64,000 nucleotides of DNA from a candidate division WOR-3 bacterium (GTDB lineage: Bacteria; Hydrothermota; Hydrothermia; UBA1063), in contig JBDRYS010000001.1 of NCBI GenBank assembly GCA_039803545.1, positions 375,866-439,865 on the forward strand, written 5' to 3'. Of the stretch, positions 1-7,430 are shown in pieces; position 1 is the stretch's first letter; every line of letters starts with the position of its first letter. Both the position numbers and the translations under genes were made by a program. A model generated the notes under the pieces. That model worked only from the letters and a program-made list of their open reading frames with translations. It ran no database searches and was not told the origin of the DNA.

Positions 1-11
1 CAAAAGTATGT

Positions 12-1937
12 TCATTTTTTCTCACTCCTTAAGAGGTACTGGTATATAATTATACTTCGCAAAATCCGCTGAACATACTCCCTTGTCTCCTTGAAGGGAA
101 TTAACTCGAGAAATAGTAGTTGGTCGTTAGTTGTATAAGTGCTTTTCCATTCGCGAATTCTCGATTCCCCTGCGTTGTAGGCGCATAGGGTGTGAATTAG
201 ATTGGGGAATGAATCGGACAACATTGATAGATATTTGATTCCAATAGTGATGTTTAAGTCAGGTACTCCAAGGGAATCGGGTGTAGCCTCCCGCATAATC
301 CTTTTCCCTGTTGAGGGTAAAATCTGCATAAGGCCAATGGCACCGGCTGGACTTATAGCGGTGGGATTGAATCGGCTCTCTTCTCTCATTAGTGAAATTA
401 CAACTTCGGGTTTTACGTTGTAAAAATTGGCAATGGAGCTTACTTGCTTGTAATAGTTTGTGGGAAAGATGTGTTTTAACAGGTAAAGGGGGATACCTTT
501 TCTATCTGGCAAAGAGTTGTAATAGTCCAATGCGAGTTTTATCCTGATGTAATCATTGCCATAGCGTTCTGCCAATTTTACAGCGCCGTAAAGGTCATTA
601 GGTTCAGAGGGCACGTAGTTCAAGGCTTCCGATTGATCTCCTAAGATTAGAAGATACTTGACAATTTTTAGTTTTTTAAAGGTTTCCTCTGATATTTCAG
701 GCTCGGGTTCGCGGGTGACCACTAAACCTTTATCCAGTATGTAGAAGTAGTCAAATTTGGTTTCGTTATCTAAATCGTCATCTACGTAACGGCCTAAATT
801 CTTTAAGAAGAAACGTGCCCTTATTTTTATTGGTAAGTTATTCCCATTGAGGCTCTTGATAAAGAGACTTTCGGCGCTCGTAGAATCTCCCTTGTACATT
901 TTAAACAGGGCTAAGGCGTAGGAGAGTTCCTGTGAATGGACATTCACATTGTTAAAGTAACACTGGGAAATGGAATCCTTTTCTCTGATCAGGATATCGG
1001 TTATAAGCCTTGCAGCAATTTCGTTTCTCTGGTTGGCTAAATAATGAATGTACTCAAGTCCCTTAAGTGGATTTTGCGTTTTCCAGTAGGAGTAGCCTAT
1101 AGATAAAAACAGGCTTTTTTCTTCTCTTTCGTTTAACTTATCCCTGAGTTTTTCAAAAACTTGGATAGTTTTGTTGTAGTTCTTGAGTCTGTAAGCCGAC
1201 AGGATCTGGGCATAAGGGTAGCGAGTTGTGTTGATTTTTGTAAAAATGCTGTCTGCCTTTGCATAATTTCCGGCAGAGTAGTAAACAAATGCCTGCAAAG
1301 TATCATCTAAAAGCGAAACCAATCTAACTGCGTAAGGGGAATCGGGTTTGATTTTTACAAGTTCTTTTGCAAAATTTCGTGCATTCAAAGTATCAGACTT
1401 ACTAAGGGCTTTTAAAGCGTTCAGGAAGGTTCTTGTCTCTTGGGAAATTGGCCTTAAAGTCAGCAGAGAATCAGCAAATTCTATTTTTTGCTTGTTCCAT
1501 ACGTAGTCTACGAAATTCCTTATTGCAACCTTCAGATAGCGTGGATTCTTTATCTCTCTAACATAAAATAAGGCTTCCTGCGGCTTTTCAAGATGTAACA
1601 GTTTTTCAACAAGTCGCATGTAGAAATATTCTTTTAATTCAGCGATTGAATCTGCGAGGATTTTCAGGTTATAAACAGCTAAGGAGTCATAGTTGTTACT
1701 CTGCAAAAGGTTTGAGGTGTAGGCCAGAAGAACATCGGTGGAGACATTATTATCTTTTAGATAACTTATTGCCTTTTCTGTTTTGAGGTTGATTCTGCAA
1801 GAAATCAAAACGAGAACAGAGTCTTCCGTGTCCTTAGTGTTTTGCCACATAGTTGAAACCAGCCAGAAGTTCCTATTACTGAAATTTTCCTTTATGGGGC
1901 TTATATTGCAGAGGAAAAGCAAGAGGAATAACATCAT
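12..1937 (-). CDS. TPR-containing soluble lytic murein transglycosylase
   Basis: Predicted periplasmic enzyme that cleaves peptidoglycan glycan strands with anhydro-muramyl formation. The N-terminus is a short hydrophobic export signal (MLFLLLFLCN). The middle ~450 residues are helical TPR-like repeats. The last ~150 residues are an SLT (GH23) domain: MREESRFNPTAISPAGAIG contains the catalytic Glu, followed by GLMQILPSTG and the CAYNAGESRI motif. Length and domain order match the Slt70-like family. Two consecutive ATGs begin the frame. A TTGTAA / 17 bp / TAAAAT promoter on this strand ends 7 nt before the second ATG (1934), so a leaderless start at 1934 is more likely than 1937. It is divergent from leuS and apparently monocistronic. 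The domain assignment is firm; the physiological role (recycling or envelope remodelling) is inferred. Confidence 0.9.
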   Translation of the reverse strand: MMLFLLLFLCNISPIKENFSNRNFWLVSTMWQNTKDTEDSVLVLISCRINLKTEKAISYLKDNNVSTDVLLAYTSNLLQSNNYDSLAVYNLKILADSIAELKEYFYMRLVEKLLHLEKPQEALFYVREIKNPRYLKVAIRNFVDYVWNKQKIEFADSLLTLRPISQETRTFLNALKALSKSDTLNARNFAKELVKIKPDSPYAVRLVSLLDDTLQAFVYYSAGNYAKADSIFTKINTTRYPYAQILSAYRLKNYNKTIQVFEKLRDKLNEREEKSLFLSIGYSYWKTQNPLKGLEYIHYLANQRNEIAARLITDILIREKDSISQCYFNNVNVHSQELSYALALFKMYKGDSTSAESLFIKSLNGNNLPIKIRARFFLKNLGRYVDDDLDNETKFDYFYILDKGLVVTREPEPEISEETFKKLKIVKYLLILGDQSEALNYVPSEPNDLYGAVKLAERYGNDYIRIKLALDYYNSLPDRKGIPLYLLKHIFPTNYYKQVSSIANFYNVKPEVVISLMREESRFNPTAISPAGAIGLMQILPSTGKRIMREATPDSLGVPDLNITIGIKYLSMLSDSFPNLIHTLCAYNAGESRIREWKSTYTTNDQLLFLELIPFKETREYVQRILRSIIIYQYLLRSEKK

Positions 1938-1941
1938 TACA

Positions 1942-1970
1942 ATTTTAAGGGCTTTGCATTGATTTTACAA
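1942..1970 (-). promoter_or_regulatory. promoter of the lytic transglycosylase gene
   Basis: On the minus strand: TTGTAA (1965-1970), 17-bp spacer, TAAAAT (1942-1947). The -10 ends 4 nt before the first ATG and 7 nt before the second, so a transcript would be essentially leaderless. It overlaps the divergent leuS promoter. Confidence 0.6.
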
Positions 1971-1992
1971 TTAATTGAGAGTAAAATTATAA
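1959..1992 (+). promoter_or_regulatory. candidate promoter(s) for leuS
   Basis: Two overlapping reads fit: TTGATT (1959-1964) / 17 bp / TAAAAT (1982-1987), or TTTACA (1964-1969) / 17 bp / TTATAA (1987-1992). Here a real leader follows with ribosome binding site GAGGAG at 2001-2006 ahead of the ATG at 2014. The elements interleave with the promoter for the opposite strand. Confidence 0.45.
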
Positions 1993-2013
1993 ACTCCTAA
2001 GAGGAGCTAATGT

Positions 2014-4599
2014 ATGGCAGAGGATTTTAATTTGAGAGAGATTGAAAAGAAGTGGCAGAAGTTTTGGGAAGAAAAGAATCTGTACAAAACAAAGGAATTT
2101 CCATCAAGAAAGTATTATGTACTGGAGATGTTCCCTTACACCTCCGGCGACCTCCATATGGGCCACCTGAAGAACTACGTTATCGGCGATGTGGTAAGCA
2201 GAGTGAGGATGATGGAGGGATACGACGTTTTGCATCCTATCGGCTGGGACGCCTTTGGACTTCCTGCTGAAAATGCTGCCATCAAGCATGGAATTCACCC
2301 AAAAACCTGGACCTATAACAATATTGAAAATTTCAGGAAAACTTTTAAAATGCTTGGTATCTCCTACGACTGGGACAAAGAACTTGCAACCTGTGACCCG
2401 GATTATTACAAATGGACCCAGTGGCTTTTCCTCCTTTTATACAAGAAAGGGCTTGCTTACAGAAAGAACGAGTTCGTGAACTGGTGCCCAAATTGTAAAA
2501 CGGTTCTTGCCAATGAGCAGGTAGTTGACGGAAAGTGTGAAAGGTGTAAAACGCCTGTTGTAAAGAAGCAATTAGAACAGTGGTTTTTTAAGATTACCGA
2601 TTATGCGGAAAGGCTGCTTGAAGACCTTGAACTTTTGAAGGGAAGGTGGCCTGAAAATGTCATAAAGCAACAGGAAAACTGGATAGGTAGGTCTTACGGT
2701 ACAAAAATAGTCTTCAAGTATGAAAAGGATGGAACCGAAATACCTGTTTTCACCACGAGGGCCGATACCCTTTTTGGTGTTACTTTTATAACCGTTGCCC
2801 CTGAACACGAACTCGTTAAAAAGTTTATTCAGGATTCCCCTTATGCGCGGGAGATCCTGGAATACGTTGAAAAAGCGGTGCAGAAGAGCGATGTAGAAAG
2901 GGAATTTGGTGCTAAGGAGAAGACAGGTGTATTTACTGGGCTATATGCCATACACCCCTTCACTGGTGAGAAGATTCCCATCTGGGTAGGTGATTATGTT
3001 CTTGCTCATTACGGAACGGGTGTGGTGATGGGCGTGCCTGCTCACGATCAGAGAGACTTTGAGTTTGCAAAGAAAAATAATCTTCCTATTAAAATAGTTA
3101 TCAAGCCTGTGGATGGCGAACTTGATGTTGAGACTATGGACCATGCCTTTGAAGAGTATGGAATAATGGTGAACAGTGATAAATTTTCCGGATTAACTTC
3201 CGAGGAGGGTATTAAAGCTATTCAAGTTGAACTGGAAAAACTTGGCCTTGGTGGTAAGGCAGTGTCTTATAGACTTAAGGATTGGCTAATTTCGAGACAG
3301 AGATACTGGGGTGCCCCTATTCCTGTCATTCATTGCCCCCACTGTGGTATAGTACCTGTTCCAGAAGAGGATTTACCGGTTTTGTTACCTGAAAATATTA
3401 AAGATTTTAAACCTAAGGGGAGGTCACCCCTTGAAGATGTGGAAGATTGGATCAATACCAAATGCCCCGTTTGTGGTGCCGATGCTAAACGTGATCCCGA
3501 TACTATGGATACTTTTGTAGATTCCAGCTGGTATTTCTTAAGATATATTGACGCAAAAAATTCGAAGGCTATTTTTGACCCTGATAAAGTAAACAGGTGG
3601 ATGCCGGTGGATCAATACATTGGCGGAGTTGAGCATGCGACCAAACATCTCATTTATGCAAGGTTTATTCAGAAGGTCCTTTACGACGAAGGATTGGTAA
3701 ATCAAATGGAACCCTTTGCAAACCTCTTTGCCCAGGGCCTTGTCCATAAGAGCTTCAATTACTGCAGGCACTGCGGCGAGGTTGTTGAGGATGAGGATGT
3801 GATAGATGGAATTCACGTTAAATGTGGGAACAAAATTGAAGTACTTACAGAAATGATGTCCAAATCCCGTGGTAATATTGTACCTGTGGCACCATTTGTT
3901 GAGGAGCACGGTGCTGATGTGGCCAGAATTACTATCCTCTTTGCTGGACCTGCGGAAAAGGATATGGTGTGGTCGGATGCAGGTGTAGAAGGTGCAAAGA
4001 GATTTTTGGTAAGAATTCTCAGATTTTATAAGGAAAATGGGCAGGTTGTTAAAGGTCAAAGAATTTCCGTTAACCCTGATAACCTTGACGAAAGCGAGAA
4101 ATACTTGTATATAAGGCTTCAGCAAACCATAAAATCCGTTCGTGAAGATTCGTCTCAGTTCCACTTTAATACTGCTATTGCTAAGATGATGGAATTTTTG
4201 AATGATTTACAAGATTTTAATAAGAAAGATTCTGTTGTCCTTAAAAAGGCCTGCGTTGATTTTGCTTTGCTTCTTGCGCCCTTTGCCCCTCATATTGCGG
4301 AGGAATTATGGCATACTATGGGATTTGAAGATACAATTTTTGCCGAAAGGTATCCCGATTATGATGAAAGGTACTTGCATTTTGAGGAGATTGAAATACC
4401 AGTACAAATAAATGGGAAGGTGAGGGGCAAAGTTACTGTCCCCAAAGGTGCAGGCCAGGAAGAGGTTTTAAAAAGGGCCTTAGAGGTTGAGAAAATAAAA
4501 AGTTACGTTGAGGGCAATGACATTGAAAAGGTCGTTTTTGTTCAAGATAGGTTGTTAAATATTGTAATAAAAACTCGGGGAGGTAAAGCTGATGGTTGA
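2014..4599 (+). CDS. leuS: leucyl-tRNA synthetase
   Basis: Cytosolic class I synthetase that charges tRNA-Leu. The 861-residue length is typical for bacterial LeuRS. Class I signatures are present: HMGHLKNY near residue 50 (HIGH motif) and MMSKSRGNIV near residue 620 (KMSKS loop). A CP1 editing domain lies between (TTRADTLFGVT and the GTGVVMGVPAHDQRDF stretch). Zinc-knuckle cysteine pairs appear (CPNCK...CERC; CPHC; CPVC), plus the leucine-specific region and a C-terminal anticodon/tRNA-binding domain (VQINGKVRGK). The start at 2014 follows GAGGAG. Its last 8 bases overlap the EF-G-like gene, so the two are probably translated as a coupled operon. Confidence 0.98.
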   Translation: MAEDFNLREIEKKWQKFWEEKNLYKTKEFPSRKYYVLEMFPYTSGDLHMGHLKNYVIGDVVSRVRMMEGYDVLHPIGWDAFGLPAENAAIKHGIHPKTWTYNNIENFRKTFKMLGISYDWDKELATCDPDYYKWTQWLFLLLYKKGLAYRKNEFVNWCPNCKTVLANEQVVDGKCERCKTPVVKKQLEQWFFKITDYAERLLEDLELLKGRWPENVIKQQENWIGRSYGTKIVFKYEKDGTEIPVFTTRADTLFGVTFITVAPEHELVKKFIQDSPYAREILEYVEKAVQKSDVEREFGAKEKTGVFTGLYAIHPFTGEKIPIWVGDYVLAHYGTGVVMGVPAHDQRDFEFAKKNNLPIKIVIKPVDGELDVETMDHAFEEYGIMVNSDKFSGLTSEEGIKAIQVELEKLGLGGKAVSYRLKDWLISRQRYWGAPIPVIHCPHCGIVPVPEEDLPVLLPENIKDFKPKGRSPLEDVEDWINTKCPVCGADAKRDPDTMDTFVDSSWYFLRYIDAKNSKAIFDPDKVNRWMPVDQYIGGVEHATKHLIYARFIQKVLYDEGLVNQMEPFANLFAQGLVHKSFNYCRHCGEVVEDEDVIDGIHVKCGNKIEVLTEMMSKSRGNIVPVAPFVEEHGADVARITILFAGPAEKDMVWSDAGVEGAKRFLVRILRFYKENGQVVKGQRISVNPDNLDESEKYLYIRLQQTIKSVREDSSQFHFNTAIAKMMEFLNDLQDFNKKDSVVLKKACVDFALLLAPFAPHIAEELWHTMGFEDTIFAERYPDYDERYLHFEEIEIPVQINGKVRGKVTVPKGAGQEEVLKRALEVEKIKSYVEGNDIEKVVFVQDRLLNIVIKTRGGKADG

Positions 4600-6622
4600 G
4601 AAAATTAGAAACGTCACAATTGTTGGACACGGCGGAAGCGGAAAAACTACATTATGTGAGGCAATCTTTTATAAAACCGGCGTGATCAGCCGAATGGGGT
4701 CTATTGAGCAGGGCAATACCGTTATGGATTACGATGAAGAGGAGATTAAAAGAAAGTTTTCCATACGGCTTGCTGTTGGTTATGTCGAGTACAATGGGTA
4801 TTTCATCAATTTGATAGATACTCCGGGATATCTTGATTTCGCAGGCGAAGTTGCGGCGGGAATTAGAGTTGCCGATAATGCCCTGGTGGTGATCGATGCA
4901 ACCTCAGGAATTGAGGTAGGTACCGAGAAGTACTTTGAAATGGCGAAAAAGAAGGGTATTCCAATCTTCCTGTTCATAAACAAGATGACGGGACAGGAGA
5001 TCAATTTAGACAAACTCTGGGAAGAGCTGAAGCAGATCTTCGGTCACCATGTGACACCCTTCCAGATTCCGCTTGGCAAAGGGGCAAACTTTAAAGGGGT
5101 GTTTGATTTAGTAACGGGTGATGTGAATTCCCTCCCACCGGATGTTAAAGATTATGCATTGAAAGAAAGAGAAAAGTTTAGGGAAAATATAATTGAAACG
5201 TCCGAAGATTTGCTTGAGAAATACATGGCTGGTGAGGAGATTTCTGATGCTGAGTTGATGCCTGTTCTGAAGAAGTCTATTTTAAATCAGGAAATTATTC
5301 CCGTATTTTATGGAGATGCGAAGGAAGCCCTTGGTATTGTTGAACTTCTGAACGGTATTGTTTCCTTTGCCGCTTCGCCCGTTGACGTGAAGCCTGAAGT
5401 TGGAAAACTCTCTGGCAACGATGTTGAAATCAAGCCGGATCCAGAAGGTAAAGCGGTCGCCTTTGTATTTAAGACCTTCCAGGAGGCGCACTTAGGTGAA
5501 GTGAGCATAATAAAGGTGCTTTCAGGAAAGATCGAATCAGGCAAGGAGTACTTAAATTCAAGGACACAAAGGGCGGAGAAGGTCAACCAGATGTACATAG
5601 TAAGGGGCGCAGACAGGAAGGAGGTCCCAACCTTATCGGCGGGAATGATTGGAGCCCTCGTGAAACTAAAGGATACAAAGACAAATGATACACTAAGTGA
5701 TAAAGATTATCCCGTTGAGGTTGAGAAGATCGTATTTCCGGAACCGCTCGTATCAATAGCAATTGTACCTGAAAGCAGAGAGGACCAGGATAAGGTTTCG
5801 GAAGGCCTCAACAGGTTGAGAAATGAGGATCCTGCCATTGACTTCAAATATGATCCTGAACTTAAACAAACCCTTCTCTGGGGTTTAGGTGAAATCCATC
5901 TTGATGTGGTTATTTCAAGATTGAAGGAAAAATACGGCGTAAATGTTAGAACGGAAAAGCCAAAGATCCCTTATAGGGAAAGTATAAGGAAAACAGCTGA
6001 AGGTTTTGGAAAATACGTGAAACAGACCGGTGGCCATGGCCAGTATGGAATTTGTAATATTAGAATCGAGCCACTCCCAAGGGGCGGCGGTTATGAGTTT
6101 GTGAACCAGATATTCGGTGGTGCAATTCCGAACAACTTCATTCCCGCTGTGGAAACCGGTGTTAAAAAGGCGATGGAATCAGGTGTACTGGCTGGTGCAA
6201 AGGTCGTTGATGTAAGAGTTGTACTTTACGATGGTAAATACCATCCAGTGGACTCCTCCAACCTGGCCTTTGAAATTGCTGGTTCCTTAGCCTTTAAAGA
6301 TGCGCAGGCCAAAGCAGATCCTTATTTGCTTGAGCCTATTTATGAACTCGAAGTTACTGTTCCTGAGGAGTTCATGGGCGATGTGATAGGAGATATTAAC
6401 GCAAGAAGAGGAAAGATTCTGGGAATGGATTCTCAGGGTAGGTATCAGGTTATAAGAGCTCTCGTTCCTCTTGCAGAGCTTTATAAGTATTCTTCAACTT
6501 TACGTTCCATTACAAAGGGTAGAGGAACTTATACGATGAAGTTTTCCCATTACGATGAAGTCCCTGCTGAGATTGCGAAGAAGATTATCGAAGAGGCAAA
6601 GAAGGAGAAGAAAGAAGAATAG
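4592..6622 (+). CDS. EF-G-like translational GTPase (EF-G paralogue)
   Basis: Ribosome-associated GTPase of the EF-G superfamily, 676 residues, with the G domain followed by domains II-V (e.g. GGHGQYGI in domain IV and the C-terminal EF-G fold). The P-loop is GHGGSGKTTL and switch II is LIDTPGYLDF, where canonical EF-G has DTPGHVDF, so the catalytic-type His is Tyr. The G4 motif reads INKMTGQ rather than NKMD, so the guanine-specifying Asp is Thr. These differences mark an EF-G-like subfamily rather than the housekeeping fusA. The ATG lies inside the leuS end, preceded by GGGAGG. Transcription probably ends at the hairpin at 6693-6735 within the convergent exonuclease gene. The specific role (stress, recycling or backup translocation) cannot be told from sequence. 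Confidence 0.88.
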   Translation: MVEKIRNVTIVGHGGSGKTTLCEAIFYKTGVISRMGSIEQGNTVMDYDEEEIKRKFSIRLAVGYVEYNGYFINLIDTPGYLDFAGEVAAGIRVADNALVVIDATSGIEVGTEKYFEMAKKKGIPIFLFINKMTGQEINLDKLWEELKQIFGHHVTPFQIPLGKGANFKGVFDLVTGDVNSLPPDVKDYALKEREKFRENIIETSEDLLEKYMAGEEISDAELMPVLKKSILNQEIIPVFYGDAKEALGIVELLNGIVSFAASPVDVKPEVGKLSGNDVEIKPDPEGKAVAFVFKTFQEAHLGEVSIIKVLSGKIESGKEYLNSRTQRAEKVNQMYIVRGADRKEVPTLSAGMIGALVKLKDTKTNDTLSDKDYPVEVEKIVFPEPLVSIAIVPESREDQDKVSEGLNRLRNEDPAIDFKYDPELKQTLLWGLGEIHLDVVISRLKEKYGVNVRTEKPKIPYRESIRKTAEGFGKYVKQTGGHGQYGICNIRIEPLPRGGGYEFVNQIFGGAIPNNFIPAVETGVKKAMESGVLAGAKVVDVRVVLYDGKYHPVDSSNLAFEIAGSLAFKDAQAKADPYLLEPIYELEVTVPEEFMGDVIGDINARRGKILGMDSQGRYQVIRALVPLAELYKYSSTLRSITKGRGTYTMKFSHYDEVPAEIAKKIIEEAKKEKKEE

Positions 6623-6623
6623 C

Positions 6624-7430
6624 TTACTTGTAGCTTAGAATGTAAGAAGTATTAAAACTTCTGAAGTCCAATCTGAGATTACAAAAAGCGTCGACCATTG
6701 AGCCTCTCACTCCGAGAGGTTCAATGGTCCTTTTTGTTTTTGGAGAGGTTGGGGACTTGTAAACGATTTCTACATAACGGTTTTGCCTGCCAAGTAAAAA
6801 GATATCCCGAGCTACTGGATTCAATTTTATATTAAAGTATCCTCTCTCGTGTAACTCTTTAAGCGTCCTGAATCCCTGCGCTCTAAAGTGTTCTAAGAGT
6901 TTTATCCAAATTTTTAGGGTCGTCTCAGCGTCGGGGAGGGCGCGGTGAAAGTGGGAAGGATAAATATCCAGTTCCTTTGATACAGTGTATAGAGATCTTT
7001 CCTTTGGAGTTCCCAGAATCTTAGAAGCAACCCCCTGGACGTCGATAATATAGTTGTATAAAGGTGCCTCCCCTTGCAGTCTCAACTCTTTATTGAGAAT
7101 GGAGAGGTCTAAGGAGAGAATATTGAACCCAATTAATATCGAGTCACCAATAAAATCCACTATTTTTTTCTTTAGTTGTCTGAACTCTGGTGCATTCTGG
7201 AATTCTGCTTTTGTAATCCCGTGGATATTGATAGAATGCTGCGTCGGTTCAACCCCGGGGTTAAAAAGGCTTTCAAAATATTGCTTTTTCCCGTTATATT
7301 CCCATTTCACTAAGGCGATTTCAAGTATCCTGTCTTCCTTAATTCGTAGTCCAGTGGCTTCTATATCAAGTGCCACAAAAGAACATTTTTCGAAAGGGAA
7401 GTCACTGGTTAGATTTTTTTCAAAAATCAT
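6624..7430 (-). CDS. DEDDh 3'-5' exonuclease fused to a WYL-like C-terminal domain
   Basis: The first ~175 residues are a DnaQ/RNase T-type exonuclease: FVALDIEATGL (Asp, Glu), a GFNILSLDLSIL segment (third Asp) and HRALPDAETTL (catalytic His and final Asp). The last ~65 residues (YVEIVYKSP, KRTIEPLGVRG, AFCNLRLDFRSFNTS) align by eye with a WYL domain, which in other proteins binds ligands or nucleic acid and gates nucleases or regulators. The ATG overlaps the upstream TPR gene by 4 bp (ATGA). A strong inverted repeat lies in the DNA encoding the WYL part. This could be a proofreading-like or a nucleotide-regulated repair nuclease; the substrate is unknown. The WYL assignment rests on pattern only and is less sure than the exonuclease. 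Confidence 0.82.
   Translation of the reverse strand: MIFEKNLTSDFPFEKCSFVALDIEATGLRIKEDRILEIALVKWEYNGKKQYFESLFNPGVEPTQHSINIHGITKAEFQNAPEFRQLKKKIVDFIGDSILIGFNILSLDLSILNKELRLQGEAPLYNYIIDVQGVASKILGTPKERSLYTVSKELDIYPSHFHRALPDAETTLKIWIKLLEHFRAQGFRTLKELHERGYFNIKLNPVARDIFLLGRQNRYVEIVYKSPTSPKTKRTIEPLGVRGSMVDAFCNLRLDFRSFNTSYILSYK
6681..6741 (+). terminator. intrinsic terminator hairpin for leuS/EF-G-like operon, inside a convergent gene
   Basis: The left arm (6693-6708, GACCATTGAGCCTCTC) pairs with the right arm 6714-6729 across the 5-nt loop ACTCC. All 16 positions pair, with one G-U. Then follows CTTTTTGTTTTT on the plus strand. Flanking ACAAAAAG (6681-6688) and CTTTTTGT (6730-6737) are also complementary. 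It lies 70 bp past the EF-G-like stop, within the exonuclease/WYL coding sequence. Confidence 0.7.

Noticed and set aside
3538-4164. 208-codon minus-strand frame in leuS
   Set aside because: A shadow of the leuS codon pattern, without a start context or family resemblance.
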